The position numbers and the translations under genes are program-made. Below the pieces are notes generated by a model. That model made no database searches, was not told where the DNA came from, and saw only the letters and a program-made list of their open reading frames with translations. From Akkermansiaceae bacterium (GTDB taxonomy: Bacteria; Verrucomicrobiota; Verrucomicrobiia; Verrucomicrobiales; Akkermansiaceae), in contig JAPKDJ010000010.1 in assembly GCA_026421245.1 (NCBI GenBank), positions 1 to 64,000 on the forward strand: a DNA stretch of 64,000 bases. The letters run 5' to 3'. Shown here one piece after another: positions 34,906 through 44,851 of the stretch (position 1 is the first letter of the stretch; each line of letters opens with the position of its first letter).

Positions 34906-35118
34906 TTATAGATCAAAAAACATTTCAAAGATGTATCCGAAAACTCTGGGGAACATTGCGCCGAGAACGGCACCCAGCGCCATGCCTCCGCCAGCCACCA
35001 GAATGATGCCTTTGAACCCATCAATCGGAAACTGATCAAAGGTCAGATAATACCCGATGGGTACGATGATCGCAAATAGCACGGCTCCAAAAATTACAGC
35101 TAAAAATCTCTTGATCAT
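34906..35118 (-). CDS. small two-helix membrane protein
   Basis: A 70-residue protein with two hydrophobic segments, 'FLAVIFGAVLFAIIVPIGYY' and 'GIILVAGGGMALGAVLGAMF', separated by a short polar loop 'TFDQFPIDGFKG'. The second helix has small-residue spacing (GGGMALGAVLGA) that favours helix packing. No catalytic motif is visible and I do not recognise the family. It is convergent with the propeller gene (23 bases away). Codon use and the clean stop and start (ATG at 35118) make it a likely real gene. Confidence 0.65.
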   Translation of the reverse strand: MIKRFLAVIFGAVLFAIIVPIGYYLTFDQFPIDGFKGIILVAGGGMALGAVLGAMFPRVFGYIFEMFFDL

Positions 35119-35375
35119 AATTCTTTAAGATTAGGAATCCCTGTCCCATTCGTCACTAAATCCGCTTGGTATTTCCAGTCAAGTATTACTTCTTTCCGGA
35201 GATCCACTTGTCCTTTCCCTTCGATCTTTCGCCGTGATCACCCCGTCGCCATGGAAGTCATGTGATGGCCTCTCGCTAAAGCATTTAGCCTCTTGAAAAG
35301 GGGGATTCAAAGTCGATCATCGCAGAAGCCCTACTCTTTCAGGGTCTCTACTCTGGATTCTGACAGCAGCTATTG

Positions 35376-35421
35376 AATCCCCAGAAGTTTCGTCATGGCG
35401 CAGCTTCTGAGGATTGCGCCA
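35376..35421 (+). promoter_or_regulatory. nested inverted repeats with pseudoknot topology in a 5' leader region
   Basis: Two stems can be drawn in the 475-base gap 35119-35593. Stem A pairs AATCCCCAGAAG (35376-35387) with CTTCTGAGGATT (35404-35415), 11 of 12 positions. Stem B pairs TGGCGCA (35396-35402), which lies in the loop of A, with TGCGCCA (35415-35421), which lies just after A. This order is that of an H-type pseudoknot, or of two competing hairpins. It lies about 170 bases before the giant gene at 35594 and between divergent genes, so the strand is uncertain. Nothing else is recognisable in the gap. Confidence 0.4.
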
Positions 35422-35593
35422 CACATTCAAAGTGAGGCCCCACAAGAAACATCCAAAACGACGGATCGGATACTATGAGATCGACGGACCGGAGAGCGCC
35501 GGTTGATACTTCATAGAGAAACCCTTAAGCATGCTTTTACTCCGCGACTTTATTAGAGACACGGTCACTTGAGTGAAAACGCGACTCCCGCCC

Positions 35594-38500
35594 ATGACAA
35601 CAAACCACCCAAAAATTTCTTTCTTCCGGCGCCACACTCTTCTCGGAGGAGTGCTTTGCTGCCTCCTTGCCCTCTGGCTCAATCTTCCGGCAGAGGACAC
35701 CCCGACCACTGAACCCCAACTCAAAGCAGGTGCCTACGTTCAGGATGTCACGCCCCCCTTCGAGTCCCTTCTGATCAACGGAGGATTTCTGGAACGTCGA
35801 CTCGGAAAAATGAACCCTGGCGATCTCAAGGCACGCTGTTTTGTTTTGCAAAGAGGCGAGGTGAACATCGCCATCGCAGTGGTGGACAGCTGCATGATTC
35901 CCCGTGATGTATGCGATCAGGCGAAAGCTCTCGCGTTCAAAGCCACCGGCATCCCTCCCGAGCGCATTCTCATCACCGCTACCCACACTCACAGCGCGCC
36001 GAGCACGATGGACTACTGCCTCGGGACGATGGCAGATCCCGCATACACAAAATTTCTTCCCTCAAAAATCGCAGCGGGCATCGCGAAAGCCCACGAGAAA
36101 CTGGAGCCGGCACAAATCGGTTGGGAACAGATCAAGGCACCCGGCTACACCAACTGCCGTCGTTGGATCACCCGGCCTGATGAACTGCTGACCGATCCCT
36201 TTGGAGAGAAATCCGTGCGCGCCATGATGCACCCCGGCTACCAGAATCCAAAATACATCGGACCGTCCGGACCGGTGGATGACGAGCTCTCCCTCCTCTC
36301 CATTCAAGCCCTGGACGGGAGTCCCCTCGCCGTTCTGGCCAACTTTTCCATGCACTACCACGGAGGTGGCGGCCCTGCCGACTACTTCGGTCTCTTCGCA
36401 GACCGCCTGGCACAACGATTGACCGTCGATGGGGAAAGCCCGATTTGTGCCATGACCCAGGGCACAAGCGGCGATCTCTATCGCGTCGACTACAGCAATG
36501 AAAGGAAAGCCGATCACATCTCCCACTACACTGATGGGCTCGCCGAGATCGCAGTCCAAGCCCTCAAAGACACCCAATATCACCAAGCACCTCCCCTTGA
36601 GATGGACCAGCAAGTCTTGACCCTGCAACGCCGCTTGCCAGACGAGAAACGTCTGGCCTGGGCCGACACTCATCTCACGTCCATGAAGGGGCGGCGGCCA
36701 AAAAGCCGACCGGAGGTCTATGCCGAGCAAGCGAGATTCATTCACCAAAATCCCACCGAAAAGGTGGTCCTCCAAACAATGCGCATTGGCGATCTTGCCA
36801 TCACCGCAACCCCCAACGAGGTCTATTCCATCACCGGCCTAAAACTCAAAGCACGAAGCCCGTTTTCATCCACCTTCAACATTGAGTTGGCCAACGGAGC
36901 CGCCGGATACATCCCTCCTCCCGAGCAACACGCGCTCGGAGGTTACACCACCTGGCCCGCACGCACGGCGGGTCTCGAAGTCGAAGCGGAACCGAAAATC
37001 GTCGAAGCGGTTCTCGCCTCTCTGGAGAAGCTCTCAGGAAACCCTCGAAAGCCTATGGTCGTTCACACGGGCACCTACGCCGAAACTATCCTCGCCGACA
37101 CCCCCCTCGCCTACTGGCAGTGCGAGGAGTTCGACGGAGGTGGGCTTACCGATGTTTCCGGCAATGATCGCAACGGACGCATCGAAGGCATGGTGGCCTA
37201 TCATCTGCCCGGCCCCGCAAACGAATCCTTCTCAGGGAAGGCCGTGAACAGCTCCCTGCAACTTGTGGGCGGATCCGTTTCGGCCTCAGTTCCCGGAGCC
37301 CGCAGCATCTCGTTCTGGTTTTGGAATGGCATGAGTGGTTCCGTTCGGGATAACACGGGGGACCTTGTCCAAAACGGCGAGTCTTTACGCCTGAGAATTG
37401 GAGGGAAAGCCGACACCGGTTCGGCCGGAACTTTAATCATTCAGAGCGGAAATGATATTTTCAAAGGCTCCACAAAGCTTGCTCTCCGCACCTGGCATCA
37501 CGTCATGGTTTCGAGCGACGGCAGAACCATCAACCTCTATCTCGATGGTAACCCGAAGGCCGAAGTGGCCGGCCCCTTTTCCGAAAAGCGATCCAACGAG
37601 TGGACTTTCGGTGGTACCCTCCCCTTCGAAGGTCGCATTGATGAAGCCTCATGGTTTAGCGAAACTCTCACCGGCGAAGATGCGAAGCGCCACTACACCG
37701 CCTCCGGCATGATTCCTCCTCCGAGGCCAGCTCCGCCGCGACCAAAATTTAACCGGGGGACGATGAGTCATTATCAGAAAGCCATCATCGCGTCCAAACC
37801 TGCGGCCTACTGGCCCTTGCAAGAATCAGCCAAAGATCAAGGTTCTCGACAACACCATGGCTCTCTCGAAAAAGGAGTTGTTCCAGCCACCGAGATGCCG
37901 CAGGGAAGCACTTTCAATGGGGGACGCATGCGCGCTGATGTCGCGGAGATTGGCGACACCTACAGCGTCGGATTTTGGGTTCGCAACACTCTTCCAGCCC
38001 ACAGCCGACCCGTGACAGCCTATCTCTACTCACGAGGCATCGCCGGACAGCAGGAAGCCGAAGGCGACCATCTCGGAATCGGGGGCACCCACGCGGCAGC
38101 AGGACGTCTCATCATTTACAGTGGGAATCGAAGCGAAACCTTGCTCAAAGGTAAAACCAAGATGGAACCGGAGAGTTGGCATCACGTCGTCATGATTCGC
38201 GAGGGAGGGCGCGTCCGGGTGCATCTCAATGGCAATCACACTCCCGAGATCGACGACAAATTTCCCCGCACTTATCCCGATCAACACCGGCAGTTCTTTT
38301 TCGGAGGCCGCTGCGAAAACTTCGCCAATCTCCAAGGCCGGCTTGACCACGTCGCCCTCTTTGACCGCGTCCTAACTCCAAAGGAAATCAGCTCTCTCTA
38401 TCAAACCGTCAAACTGACGACCGACGAGAAAAAGCAGACCAAAGTTGAACGCGGACCTCTTTCTCCAATTGCCGCGATCAAGACCATTCATGTTCCAGAA

Positions 38501-41224
38501 GGCTACCAGATTCAATTGGTGGCGGCCGAACCTTTGGTGCAGGACCCCGTCGCGATCGACTGGGCACCGGATGGCAAACTCTGGGTCGCGGAAATGGCGG
38601 ACTATCCCTCCGGCATCGATGGCAAACCCGGTGGGCGGGTTCGCTTTCTGGAGGACCTGGATGGCGACGGAGTCTATGACAAGTCCACCCTCTTCCTCGA
38701 AGGAGTCAATTTTCCGGCTGGAATCATGAGCTGGCGAAAAGGGGTCTTGGTCGCTGCTGCTCCTGACATCATTTATGCCGAAGACACTGATGGCGATGGC
38801 CGGGCCGACGTCCGCGAAGTGCTTTTTACTGGCTTCAAACAAGGCAATCAACAGCTCCGCGTCAACGGACTGCACTGGGGGCTCGACAACTGGGTTCACG
38901 GAGCCAACGGAAGTCATCATTCTCGGTATGCCTCAGGCATTAAAATCAGTTCCCCGCAATCCCAAAAAACGGTTGAACTCGGCAGCCTCGACTTTCGAAT
39001 CCAGCCCGACCTAGGTCTGATGGAGCCCCTTTCCGGACCTTCCCAGTTCGGCCGTACTCGAGATGACTGGGGAAATTCGTTTGGGGTCCAAAATAGCTTG
39101 CCTCTCTGGCACTACGTTCTCGAACACCGCTATCTCAGTCGCAATCCCAACTTCGCGGCCCCCGATCCCCGACGTCAGCTCCGGCCTCAAAATCCGCGCG
39201 TCTTTCAAGCCACTTCGCCGCAAAAAAGATTCCACAGCTTTAACAATTCCGGTCGCTTCACAAGTGCTTGTTCGCCCATGATTTACCGCGACGACCTCCT
39301 CTTCGACGACGATCGAATACACGCCTTCACCTGCGAGCCGTTTCACAATCTCGTCCAGCACATGATCCTGACACGAGACGGTTGCAGCTTTACCGCCGAA
39401 CGAGCGGAAGAAGAAAAGGCCCTCGATTTTTTTGCCTCGGAAGATCGCTGGTCGCGGCCCGTCATGGCTCGCACCGGCCCTGATGGTGCACTCTGGGTCG
39501 TCGATATGTATCGCTACATGATCGAACACTCCGACTGGCTTCCCGCGGCAGGGAAAACCGAGATGAAGCCGCACGAAAGAAAAGGTTCCGATCAAGGCCG
39601 TATCTATCGCATCTTTCCGAAAAAGCGGGCCACCCGGCCCATCCCCCGACTCGACACGGAAAACTCTGAACAATTGGTAAGGCAACTCGCCGCTCCCAAC
39701 GGCATCATCCGCGATCTCGCCCACCGGCTCCTGGTGGAGCGAAAGGCAGGTTTTCCCACCGATTCATTGTCCGAGATGGCTCAGGGTCACGATTCCGCCA
39801 AAGCACGCCTCCATGCTCTTTGCGTTCTCGATGGCATCGATCGCCTCAGTCCTAAGCTCATTGAATCCGCTCTCCGCGATTCTCATCCCCAAGTCAGACG
39901 TCACGCCCTTCGCCTCGCCGAATCGCGATGGCAAAACAAGCCGAGCCTTCTCTCAAAGGCCATCAACCTCGCCCGCGATCAAGACGCCGCAGTCCGCCTT
40001 CAGGCCGCATGTTCTCTGGGAACATCTGAGAGTCCTCAAGCGGGACTCGCACTGGCCCAACTCGCTGTCGAGAATCATAACGACCTATTCTTTCAAGCTG
40101 CCGTTTTCAGCTCGGCTCATCTTCACTTCAACCATCTCGCCAAGGCCGCCCTTGAAAAGGGAGTGCTCATCAAGGAGCTCATCAAACTTGGTGGAAAACA
40201 AAGCTCGTTGGATGCCTTGGTCTCCCGCCTAGCCACACCCGACAACGGTCAATTCACCCCCACCCAATTGAGAGGTCTTGCCTCCTGGTTGGACCACAAA
40301 CCCACTGCCTCTACCGGACTCGGCGAAGTCATTCAAAGAGCCCGGAAAATCATCGCAGATGACAATGCTCCCATTGCTCTTCGAACCGCCGCCGCCGGAC
40401 TACTTGGCAGACAGTCAAAGCACTTGGTCACCGATCGTGCTCTGCTAGCAAGATGCCTATCCCCGCAGTCCCCCTCCCAACTCAAACTGGCGGCAATCGC
40501 AGCGCTGGCCCGCGAAAAATCAGACAAACTCCCCAGCATTCTTCTCCAGGGTTGGTCCGGCTACCTCCCGAAGGAACGCACCCGGATTCTCGATACCTTG
40601 CTGCAACGACCGGTCTGGACGAAGGCCTGCCTTGAAGCCCTAGCAAAGGGAAAAATCGCTCCCCGTGATCTCGATGCCTCCCGGAGACAGCTCCTGCTCA
40701 CCCATTCCGATCCCGAAATCCGGAAGACCGCCGGCCTCATTTTAAGAACTGGCGTATCTCCCGAGCGATTGGAGCAAATCAAACCATTCCGGGCGGCTTT
40801 GAAATTGAAAGGGAACAAAGAGAAAGGTGAACAAATTTTTGAAAAACTCTGCGCCGTCTGCCATCTCCCCGCCAAAGGGATCTCCATAAACGGACCGGAC
40901 CTCCGATCCATCACCGACCGAACCCAGGAAGGGCTCTTCAGTTCGATTCTAATTCCCAACCAATCCGTCGATCCATCCTACACCAGCTACACCGTCACGC
41001 TGGGAAACGATACCTCACTCTTTGGCCGCGTCCTCTCGGAAAATGCCAGCCACCTGACCCTCCGCCTTCTCGACGGCACCGACCGGCAACTTTCCCGGAA
41101 ATCCATCAAGACCCTCGTAAGCACCGGGCGCTCACTCATGCCCGACGGTCTCGAAACGGCCATGACCCCGCAAAATCTGGCCGATCTCATTCGCTTCCTC
41201 CAAGGCTTTGGTCAAGCGAACTAG
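35594..41224 (+). CDS. giant exported fusion: neutral-ceramidase-like, two LamG, propeller dehydrogenase, HEAT, cytochrome c
   Basis: About 1,876 residues (1,883 if GTG 35573 is used; numbering here from that start). Leader 'SFFRRHTLLGGVLCCLLALW'. Residues about 50-490 resemble neutral ceramidase, with zinc motifs 'ATHTHSAPS' and 'NFSMHYHGGG' and 'TQGTSGDLYRVDY'. Two LamG/concanavalin-like domains follow (about 505-700 and 735-945), each starting 'P-AYW' and containing 'WHHVM'. The propeller occupies about 970-1345 ('YQIQLVAAEPLVQDPVAIDW', 'DLDGDGVYDKS'). HEAT repeats run to about 1725, and the haem domain has CAVCH at 1760-1764 with a candidate Met in 'SLMPDG'. It would combine amide hydrolysis, carbohydrate binding and oxidation in one secreted molecule. 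The frame is unbroken. Confidence 0.87.
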   Translation: MTTNHPKISFFRRHTLLGGVLCCLLALWLNLPAEDTPTTEPQLKAGAYVQDVTPPFESLLINGGFLERRLGKMNPGDLKARCFVLQRGEVNIAIAVVDSCMIPRDVCDQAKALAFKATGIPPERILITATHTHSAPSTMDYCLGTMADPAYTKFLPSKIAAGIAKAHEKLEPAQIGWEQIKAPGYTNCRRWITRPDELLTDPFGEKSVRAMMHPGYQNPKYIGPSGPVDDELSLLSIQALDGSPLAVLANFSMHYHGGGGPADYFGLFADRLAQRLTVDGESPICAMTQGTSGDLYRVDYSNERKADHISHYTDGLAEIAVQALKDTQYHQAPPLEMDQQVLTLQRRLPDEKRLAWADTHLTSMKGRRPKSRPEVYAEQARFIHQNPTEKVVLQTMRIGDLAITATPNEVYSITGLKLKARSPFSSTFNIELANGAAGYIPPPEQHALGGYTTWPARTAGLEVEAEPKIVEAVLASLEKLSGNPRKPMVVHTGTYAETILADTPLAYWQCEEFDGGGLTDVSGNDRNGRIEGMVAYHLPGPANESFSGKAVNSSLQLVGGSVSASVPGARSISFWFWNGMSGSVRDNTGDLVQNGESLRLRIGGKADTGSAGTLIIQSGNDIFKGSTKLALRTWHHVMVSSDGRTINLYLDGNPKAEVAGPFSEKRSNEWTFGGTLPFEGRIDEASWFSETLTGEDAKRHYTASGMIPPPRPAPPRPKFNRGTMSHYQKAIIASKPAAYWPLQESAKDQGSRQHHGSLEKGVVPATEMPQGSTFNGGRMRADVAEIGDTYSVGFWVRNTLPAHSRPVTAYLYSRGIAGQQEAEGDHLGIGGTHAAAGRLIIYSGNRSETLLKGKTKMEPESWHHVVMIREGGRVRVHLNGNHTPEIDDKFPRTYPDQHRQFFFGGRCENFANLQGRLDHVALFDRVLTPKEISSLYQTVKLTTDEKKQTKVERGPLSPIAAIKTIHVPEGYQIQLVAAEPLVQDPVAIDWAPDGKLWVAEMADYPSGIDGKPGGRVRFLEDLDGDGVYDKSTLFLEGVNFPAGIMSWRKGVLVAAAPDIIYAEDTDGDGRADVREVLFTGFKQGNQQLRVNGLHWGLDNWVHGANGSHHSRYASGIKISSPQSQKTVELGSLDFRIQPDLGLMEPLSGPSQFGRTRDDWGNSFGVQNSLPLWHYVLEHRYLSRNPNFAAPDPRRQLRPQNPRVFQATSPQKRFHSFNNSGRFTSACSPMIYRDDLLFDDDRIHAFTCEPFHNLVQHMILTRDGCSFTAERAEEEKALDFFASEDRWSRPVMARTGPDGALWVVDMYRYMIEHSDWLPAAGKTEMKPHERKGSDQGRIYRIFPKKRATRPIPRLDTENSEQLVRQLAAPNGIIRDLAHRLLVERKAGFPTDSLSEMAQGHDSAKARLHALCVLDGIDRLSPKLIESALRDSHPQVRRHALRLAESRWQNKPSLLSKAINLARDQDAAVRLQAACSLGTSESPQAGLALAQLAVENHNDLFFQAAVFSSAHLHFNHLAKAALEKGVLIKELIKLGGKQSSLDALVSRLATPDNGQFTPTQLRGLASWLDHKPTASTGLGEVIQRARKIIADDNAPIALRTAAAGLLGRQSKHLVTDRALLARCLSPQSPSQLKLAAIAALAREKSDKLPSILLQGWSGYLPKERTRILDTLLQRPVWTKACLEALAKGKIAPRDLDASRRQLLLTHSDPEIRKTAGLILRTGVSPERLEQIKPFRAALKLKGNKEKGEQIFEKLCAVCHLPAKGISINGPDLRSITDRTQEGLFSSILIPNQSVDPSYTSYTVTLGNDTSLFGRVLSENASHLTLRLLDGTDRQLSRKSIKTLVSTGRSLMPDGLETAMTPQNLADLIRFLQGFGQAN

Positions 41225-41579
41225 CGAGTTTATTAATCCCTCCATCAGCGCGATGTTCTGACTCTTGTTTGATGCATCCGTCAAACAGGTCTCGGACATC
41301 CTAGGCTCCTTGAAGTTCACTCGGGTCGAATCCCTCTACAAGAGATACCGAACATGAGAAATTTAGTTTGAATCTCAAATTGCTCTGCGGGAGCTGCCGC
41401 CACGAGATTGGACCATGTCATTCCTGTTAGAAACAGGCTCCTGCGCCCGGCCGCGCGACGCGGAACTCGCAACTGTCGGGCGTCCTGCCAACCTCAAACT
41501 ATTGATAACGGGGCTCAGGGCTCAAGTTTCATAAGAGTTAGAGCTTCCTTTCAGCGTGTGCAATCGCACGCCTAGAAAA
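41225..41579. other. gene-free stretch
   Basis: No protein remnant is recognisable in this 355-base gap between the stops of two convergent genes. It holds a perfect CCTGTT-AGA-AACAGG hairpin at 41423-41437 and the terminator-like stem at 41554-41571. A TCGAATCCC string near 41327 looked like a tRNA T-arm but has no pairing stem. Confidence 0.5.
41554..41571 (-). terminator. possible terminator of the NagB-LmbE-Gfo operon
   Basis: GCGTG and CACGC flank an eight-base loop directly after the stop of the NagB-like gene (minus strand). The position suits a terminator, but there is no strong T run after the stem, so it may be only a 3'-end stabilising hairpin. Confidence 0.35.
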
Positions 41580-42512
41580 CTAGTGCATCTCCACCGCACA
41601 GCTCCCCAGCCCGCCGCGGAAGTAGTTAAACTGCACGTTCGGATGGTCGGCGAGCAGGCTCATGGGCACTGCGGCGTCGGCAATGCCTTTGGAGATCATC
41701 AGGGCAGTGAGGCGTTGGCCGAAGGGATTATCGTGGGTGCCGGCTTGCCAGATCGACACTTTCTCAGCCTGCCAAGTCTCGGATGGACCGACGGTGATGG
41801 CCTGTTGCGGAACCATCGTGATGTTGCCGCCACCGGAGGTGCGGGCGTTCTGCGCCAGCGTGATAGGATGCAGCTCGACGATGCGAGTGCCGAGCTGGCG
41901 ATACTCCTCCGGCGTCGGCGGGGCATCGGCGTGGGTCCCTTCACGACGCAGCGGGTCGTTGAAGGCCCAATGTTTGATGTCGCCCTGCCCCCCCTGCATG
42001 ACCGCGCAGCGGGCACCGCTCCAGGAGGCGACATAGTCCGAGACTTCGGCAGCGGGGAAATGGAGGTTTGATTCGGGAATCTTCAACTTGGCGTCGATGC
42101 GGTCAAATAGCAGTTCCCGGTCGGCACGCTCGAAGGACAGAGGGTGCGTAACGGGCACCGCTTTGCCATCGTCGCCAAGCCATTCGTCCATGCCCCAGAA
42201 GTGTGCGTTCGAGAGGTCGAGCTCCAGCTCGTTGACCAATCGCGCGACCAGCGGCAACTGCTCAGTCGGACCAATCGGACCGCAGATACCAATGGGATTG
42301 TCCGGTGTCGATCGCTTCCAAGCGTCGATGTATTCCAAAGCTTCCGCGAGGTAGAAATCTTCGAGGGTATCGTACATCCGCACGTCGAAGCCGGGGCGCG
42401 CGAGCTGCTCAAGATCGGATTCGCTCAACGCGGCCGCATCGCGGATGATCTCATCGTCGAGCGTGGTGTAGTCCCACCAGTCGGGGGCGATAGTACTGAG
42501 CTTCCGAGGCAT
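41580..42512 (-). CDS. glucosamine-6-phosphate deaminase-like protein (NagB family variant)
   Basis: A 310-residue cytoplasmic protein. The NagB/6-phosphogluconolactonase fold shows in '[19 protein letters not shown]', '[13 protein letters not shown]' (the Asp matches the NagB base in 'LDEY'), '[17 protein letters not shown]', '[13 protein letters not shown]' and '[17 protein letters not shown]'. Compared with the textbook 'GxGNDGHIAFNEP' the catalytic His is kept, but the Asp two before it is Ile and the Glu is Asp. The reaction is probably deamination/isomerisation of an amino-sugar phosphate, possibly with altered specificity. I chose ATG 42512 because the frame before it lacks homology. 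It is last in an operon with an LmbE deacetylase and a Gfo/Idh oxidoreductase. Confidence 0.82.
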   Translation of the reverse strand: MPRKLSTIAPDWWDYTTLDDEIIRDAAALSESDLEQLARPGFDVRMYDTLEDFYLAEALEYIDAWKRSTPDNPIGICGPIGPTEQLPLVARLVNELELDLSNAHFWGMDEWLGDDGKAVPVTHPLSFERADRELLFDRIDAKLKIPESNLHFPAAEVSDYVASWSGARCAVMQGGQGDIKHWAFNDPLRREGTHADAPPTPEEYRQLGTRIVELHPITLAQNARTSGGGNITMVPQQAITVGPSETWQAEKVSIWQAGTHDNPFGQRLTALMISKGIADAAVPMSLLADHPNVQFNYFRGGLGSCAVEMH

Positions 42513-42583
42513 GGCAAACCGTAGCGGCGAACATGAGCGAGTGCGAGCCCGACGTGAACCCACCCCGCGCCACTTGCCTACAG

Positions 42584-43372
42584 CTACAGGCCGGACTCGT
42601 AATCAGAGTTCACCTGATACCTGGTCCGCAGCGCCTCCCGCAAGGGATCGAACTCCTCGGCGCTCAGACCGAGATGGAGGTGGCGACGCCAGCCCTCGGC
42701 GTGCTCGAAGATGCCGGACATGGCACCGACCTCGCGTGCCATCTCCTCCATGCTGTCGACATGCGAGCCCATGCCCTGCGTGGCATCGAGCCATGTCCCC
42801 TGGCTGGCATGCGCTTCGAGTGCCTGCCGTTTGGTTTCCATCACATCGCTCGTGTCGACGTAAGCACCAGGCACGACCTTGCGCCGCAAGCCATCGCGCA
42901 AGCCGTGCGGCATAGCGTGATAGACGGCAAGCCGGTGCTCCTTGAGAGCCTGGCTCGGGGGCTCGGTGCCGAAATTCGGCATGCCGTGAGTGAACGCGGC
43001 GGTGACGGCAAGGCGCGCGGTCTCGGTGTGGTCGGTCATGTAGTCGTCGGGCGAGTGGGTGAGCACGATCTCCGGGCGCGTCTCACGGATTATCACGGCG
43101 AGGCGCTTGATCAGGTCGACGGAGTAGACGATCTCCAAATCGTCACACAAGGGTCCGTGCCACGTTGCCCCAAGGATGTCAGCAGCTTGCTTGGCCTCAA
43201 AGCGGCGCACCTTGGCGGTCGCTTTGGCGTCCATCGTGAGAGAGCCACAACTGCCGTTGGCGAGACAGAGGTAGTGCAGCGCGTAGCCAACGCGTCCGAG
43301 CTGCAGCAAAGTGCCGGCGAAGAGAAACTCGATGTCGTCCGGGTGGGCGACAATGGCGATAGCAGATTTCAT
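42584..43372 (-). CDS. PIG-L/LmbE family deacetylase
   Basis: A 262-residue cytoplasmic zinc deacetylase. The metal motif AHPDD is at residues 9-13 in '[20 protein letters not shown]', the third ligand is in '[16 protein letters not shown]' (H of 'TDHTE'), and 'AVYHAMPHG' follows. Family members remove acetyl from N-acetylglucosamine-type groups. Placed between a Gfo/Idh gene (28 bases upstream) and a NagB-like gene (71 bases downstream), it fits an amino-sugar pathway: oxidation or epimerisation, deacetylation, then deamination. No signal peptide is present. Phosphorylation is needed before a NagB step and no sugar kinase other than gluconokinase is in the window. Confidence 0.88.
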   Translation of the reverse strand: MKSAIAIVAHPDDIEFLFAGTLLQLGRVGYALHYLCLANGSCGSLTMDAKATAKVRRFEAKQAADILGATWHGPLCDDLEIVYSVDLIKRLAVIIRETRPEIVLTHSPDDYMTDHTETARLAVTAAFTHGMPNFGTEPPSQALKEHRLAVYHAMPHGLRDGLRRKVVPGAYVDTSDVMETKRQALEAHASQGTWLDATQGMGSHVDSMEEMAREVGAMSGIFEHAEGWRRHLHLGLSAEEFDPLREALRTRYQVNSDYESGL

Positions 43373-43400
43373 ACATTCTTGGCGACGGAGACGGAAATGT

Positions 43401-44420
43401 CTACGCGCGTATTTTCACGGGGCGTCCCTCTTCAGCAGAGCGATCGGCGGCGAACAAAACTTCGAAGGTTTTATACGATTCCTCGAGCGAGGTGAGCGGC
43501 ATTTCTTCGTCTTTGTCCAAAGCTGCGAAGAAGGCTTCGAACTGGGTCTGGTAGGGGTGATCACTGACGTCACCGGAGTCGAGCATCTTCATCGAGAGGG
43601 CGCTCCATTGATCCTTGTTGGTGGCGAGCTTTGTGGAGTGGAACTTGTCATCCAAAAGACTGCCCTCGCTGCCAACGAGATGCGTGTGGAAGTAGTAGGG
43701 CTGCAGGCAGTCGATGCAGGACGTGGCTTTTCCGATACGGCCGTCGGTGAACTTGAGGATCGTCGTCGTCGTGGTGGGATACTCGTATTGGCCGAACACC
43801 TCGTTCTTCGAACTTGTCGAATAGGATGTCACCTCCTCGACCTCGCCGCCCATGCAGAGCAAGAGCGCGTCGAGCGCATGACAGCCAGCCGAGAGCAGGC
43901 TGCTGCCGCCGTTCTCCTTGCTGGTGTTCCAGCGGTATTGCCCATACCACGGGCCAATGCCGTGGTAGTAATCGACCTCGGCGTAGTGTAGATCGCCGAG
44001 CAAGCCCTGATCAATCACCGCTTTGGTCGCGAGAAACTGGCTGGAGTAGCGGCACTCGAAACACACGCAACAATGGACGCCGGCGGCACGGACGGCCTCG
44101 CGGATCGCGGCGCAATCATCGAGCAAAAGAGCGAGCGGCTTTTCAAGGATGAGGTGCTTGCCAGCCTTCGCCGCAGCGACCGCATGGGTTTTGTGCTGAT
44201 TCGGGTATGAGCAAATCGATACCACCGCGATGTCATCGCGCGCGAGCAAGTCGTCGATTTTCGTGTAGCAGGTGATCGCGCTACCGTGTTTCGCCGACAA
44301 CTCGGTATCGTTTTGCGGGCGCGCAGAACAGATCGCTGCGACCTCAACGCCTTCGATGGCATTGAGCGCGTCGATATGTGCCCCCGCAACCCAGCCGTAG
44401 CCAATAATGCCAATTTTCAT
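43401..44420 (-). CDS. Gfo/Idh/MocA family oxidoreductase
   Basis: A 339-residue cytoplasmic NAD(P)-dependent oxidoreductase. It starts 'MKIGIIGYGWVAGAHIDALN' with the Rossmann GYGWVAG loop, contains 'HLILEKPLALLLDDC' (the EKP motif) and the C-terminal domain 'EVDYYHGIGPWYGQYRWNTS' and 'GGSSLLSAGCHALDALL' with the usual catalytic His. It acts on a sugar or inositol-type substrate. I chose ATG 44420; the frame is open to 44498 without homology. There is no export signal, in contrast to the Tat-exported Gfo/Idh at 50651. It is first in the operon with LmbE and NagB-like genes. Confidence 0.88.
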   Translation of the reverse strand: MKIGIIGYGWVAGAHIDALNAIEGVEVAAICSARPQNDTELSAKHGSAITCYTKIDDLLARDDIAVVSICSYPNQHKTHAVAAAKAGKHLILEKPLALLLDDCAAIREAVRAAGVHCCVCFECRYSSQFLATKAVIDQGLLGDLHYAEVDYYHGIGPWYGQYRWNTSKENGGSSLLSAGCHALDALLLCMGGEVEEVTSYSTSSKNEVFGQYEYPTTTTTILKFTDGRIGKATSCIDCLQPYYFHTHLVGSEGSLLDDKFHSTKLATNKDQWSALSMKMLDSGDVSDHPYQTQFEAFFAALDKDEEMPLTSLEESYKTFEVLFAADRSAEEGRPVKIRA

Positions 44421-44851
44421 GCCCGGAGGGTAGCGGCTCGGGCGAGTGTTGGCGAGGCGATTCCGGTCATGCCCGGGGTGCTTCCACCAGCACCTCATGC
44501 CGAACTACGACAACAGATCCAAGAGTATCGGAATGCCCTCGACGACGACGACCGTCCACCAAGAAGACTGCCAAGCAAGTGGGACGAACCGATGCTCCAC
44601 CCTCCTCCCCCCTTCAACCCCGCCCGACAGGTGACGAGAGACGCCGGGATCGAAAAGGCAATTTCCTAGCAATTGACCACACAATATTTTGGAACTTCTG
44701 CCCAATGTACCGCGCTCATTGAGCGCGTCCCGGTCCTAGCCAAATTGCTCGGGGAAATCTGGGAAAGGCCAAAGGCGACGATGAATACGGCGTAGCAAGG
44801 GCGCGAATTGGCGATTGAAGTTGTCTAGTTTCCACGATCTATTGTCGATGC
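44421..44851. other. stretch between divergent operons, no recognised gene
   Basis: This 431-base gap separates the minus-strand Gfo/Idh operon from the plus-strand DUF1501 gene and should hold both promoters. A plus-strand open stretch from ATG 44469 to 44669 reads 'HAELRQQIQEYRNALDDDDR' and 'PMLHPPPPFNPARQV'. It is low-complexity and unlike any family I know, but it could be a small gene. Confidence 0.4.

Noticed and set aside
41318-41342. tRNA T-arm-like string (GGGTCGAATCCC)
   Set aside because: The flanking bases cannot form the T stem and no acceptor or anticodon arm could be drawn.
44469-44669. possible 67-residue protein
   Set aside because: Pro- and Asp-rich composition and no family resemblance; left as a note in the gap entry and not called a gene.
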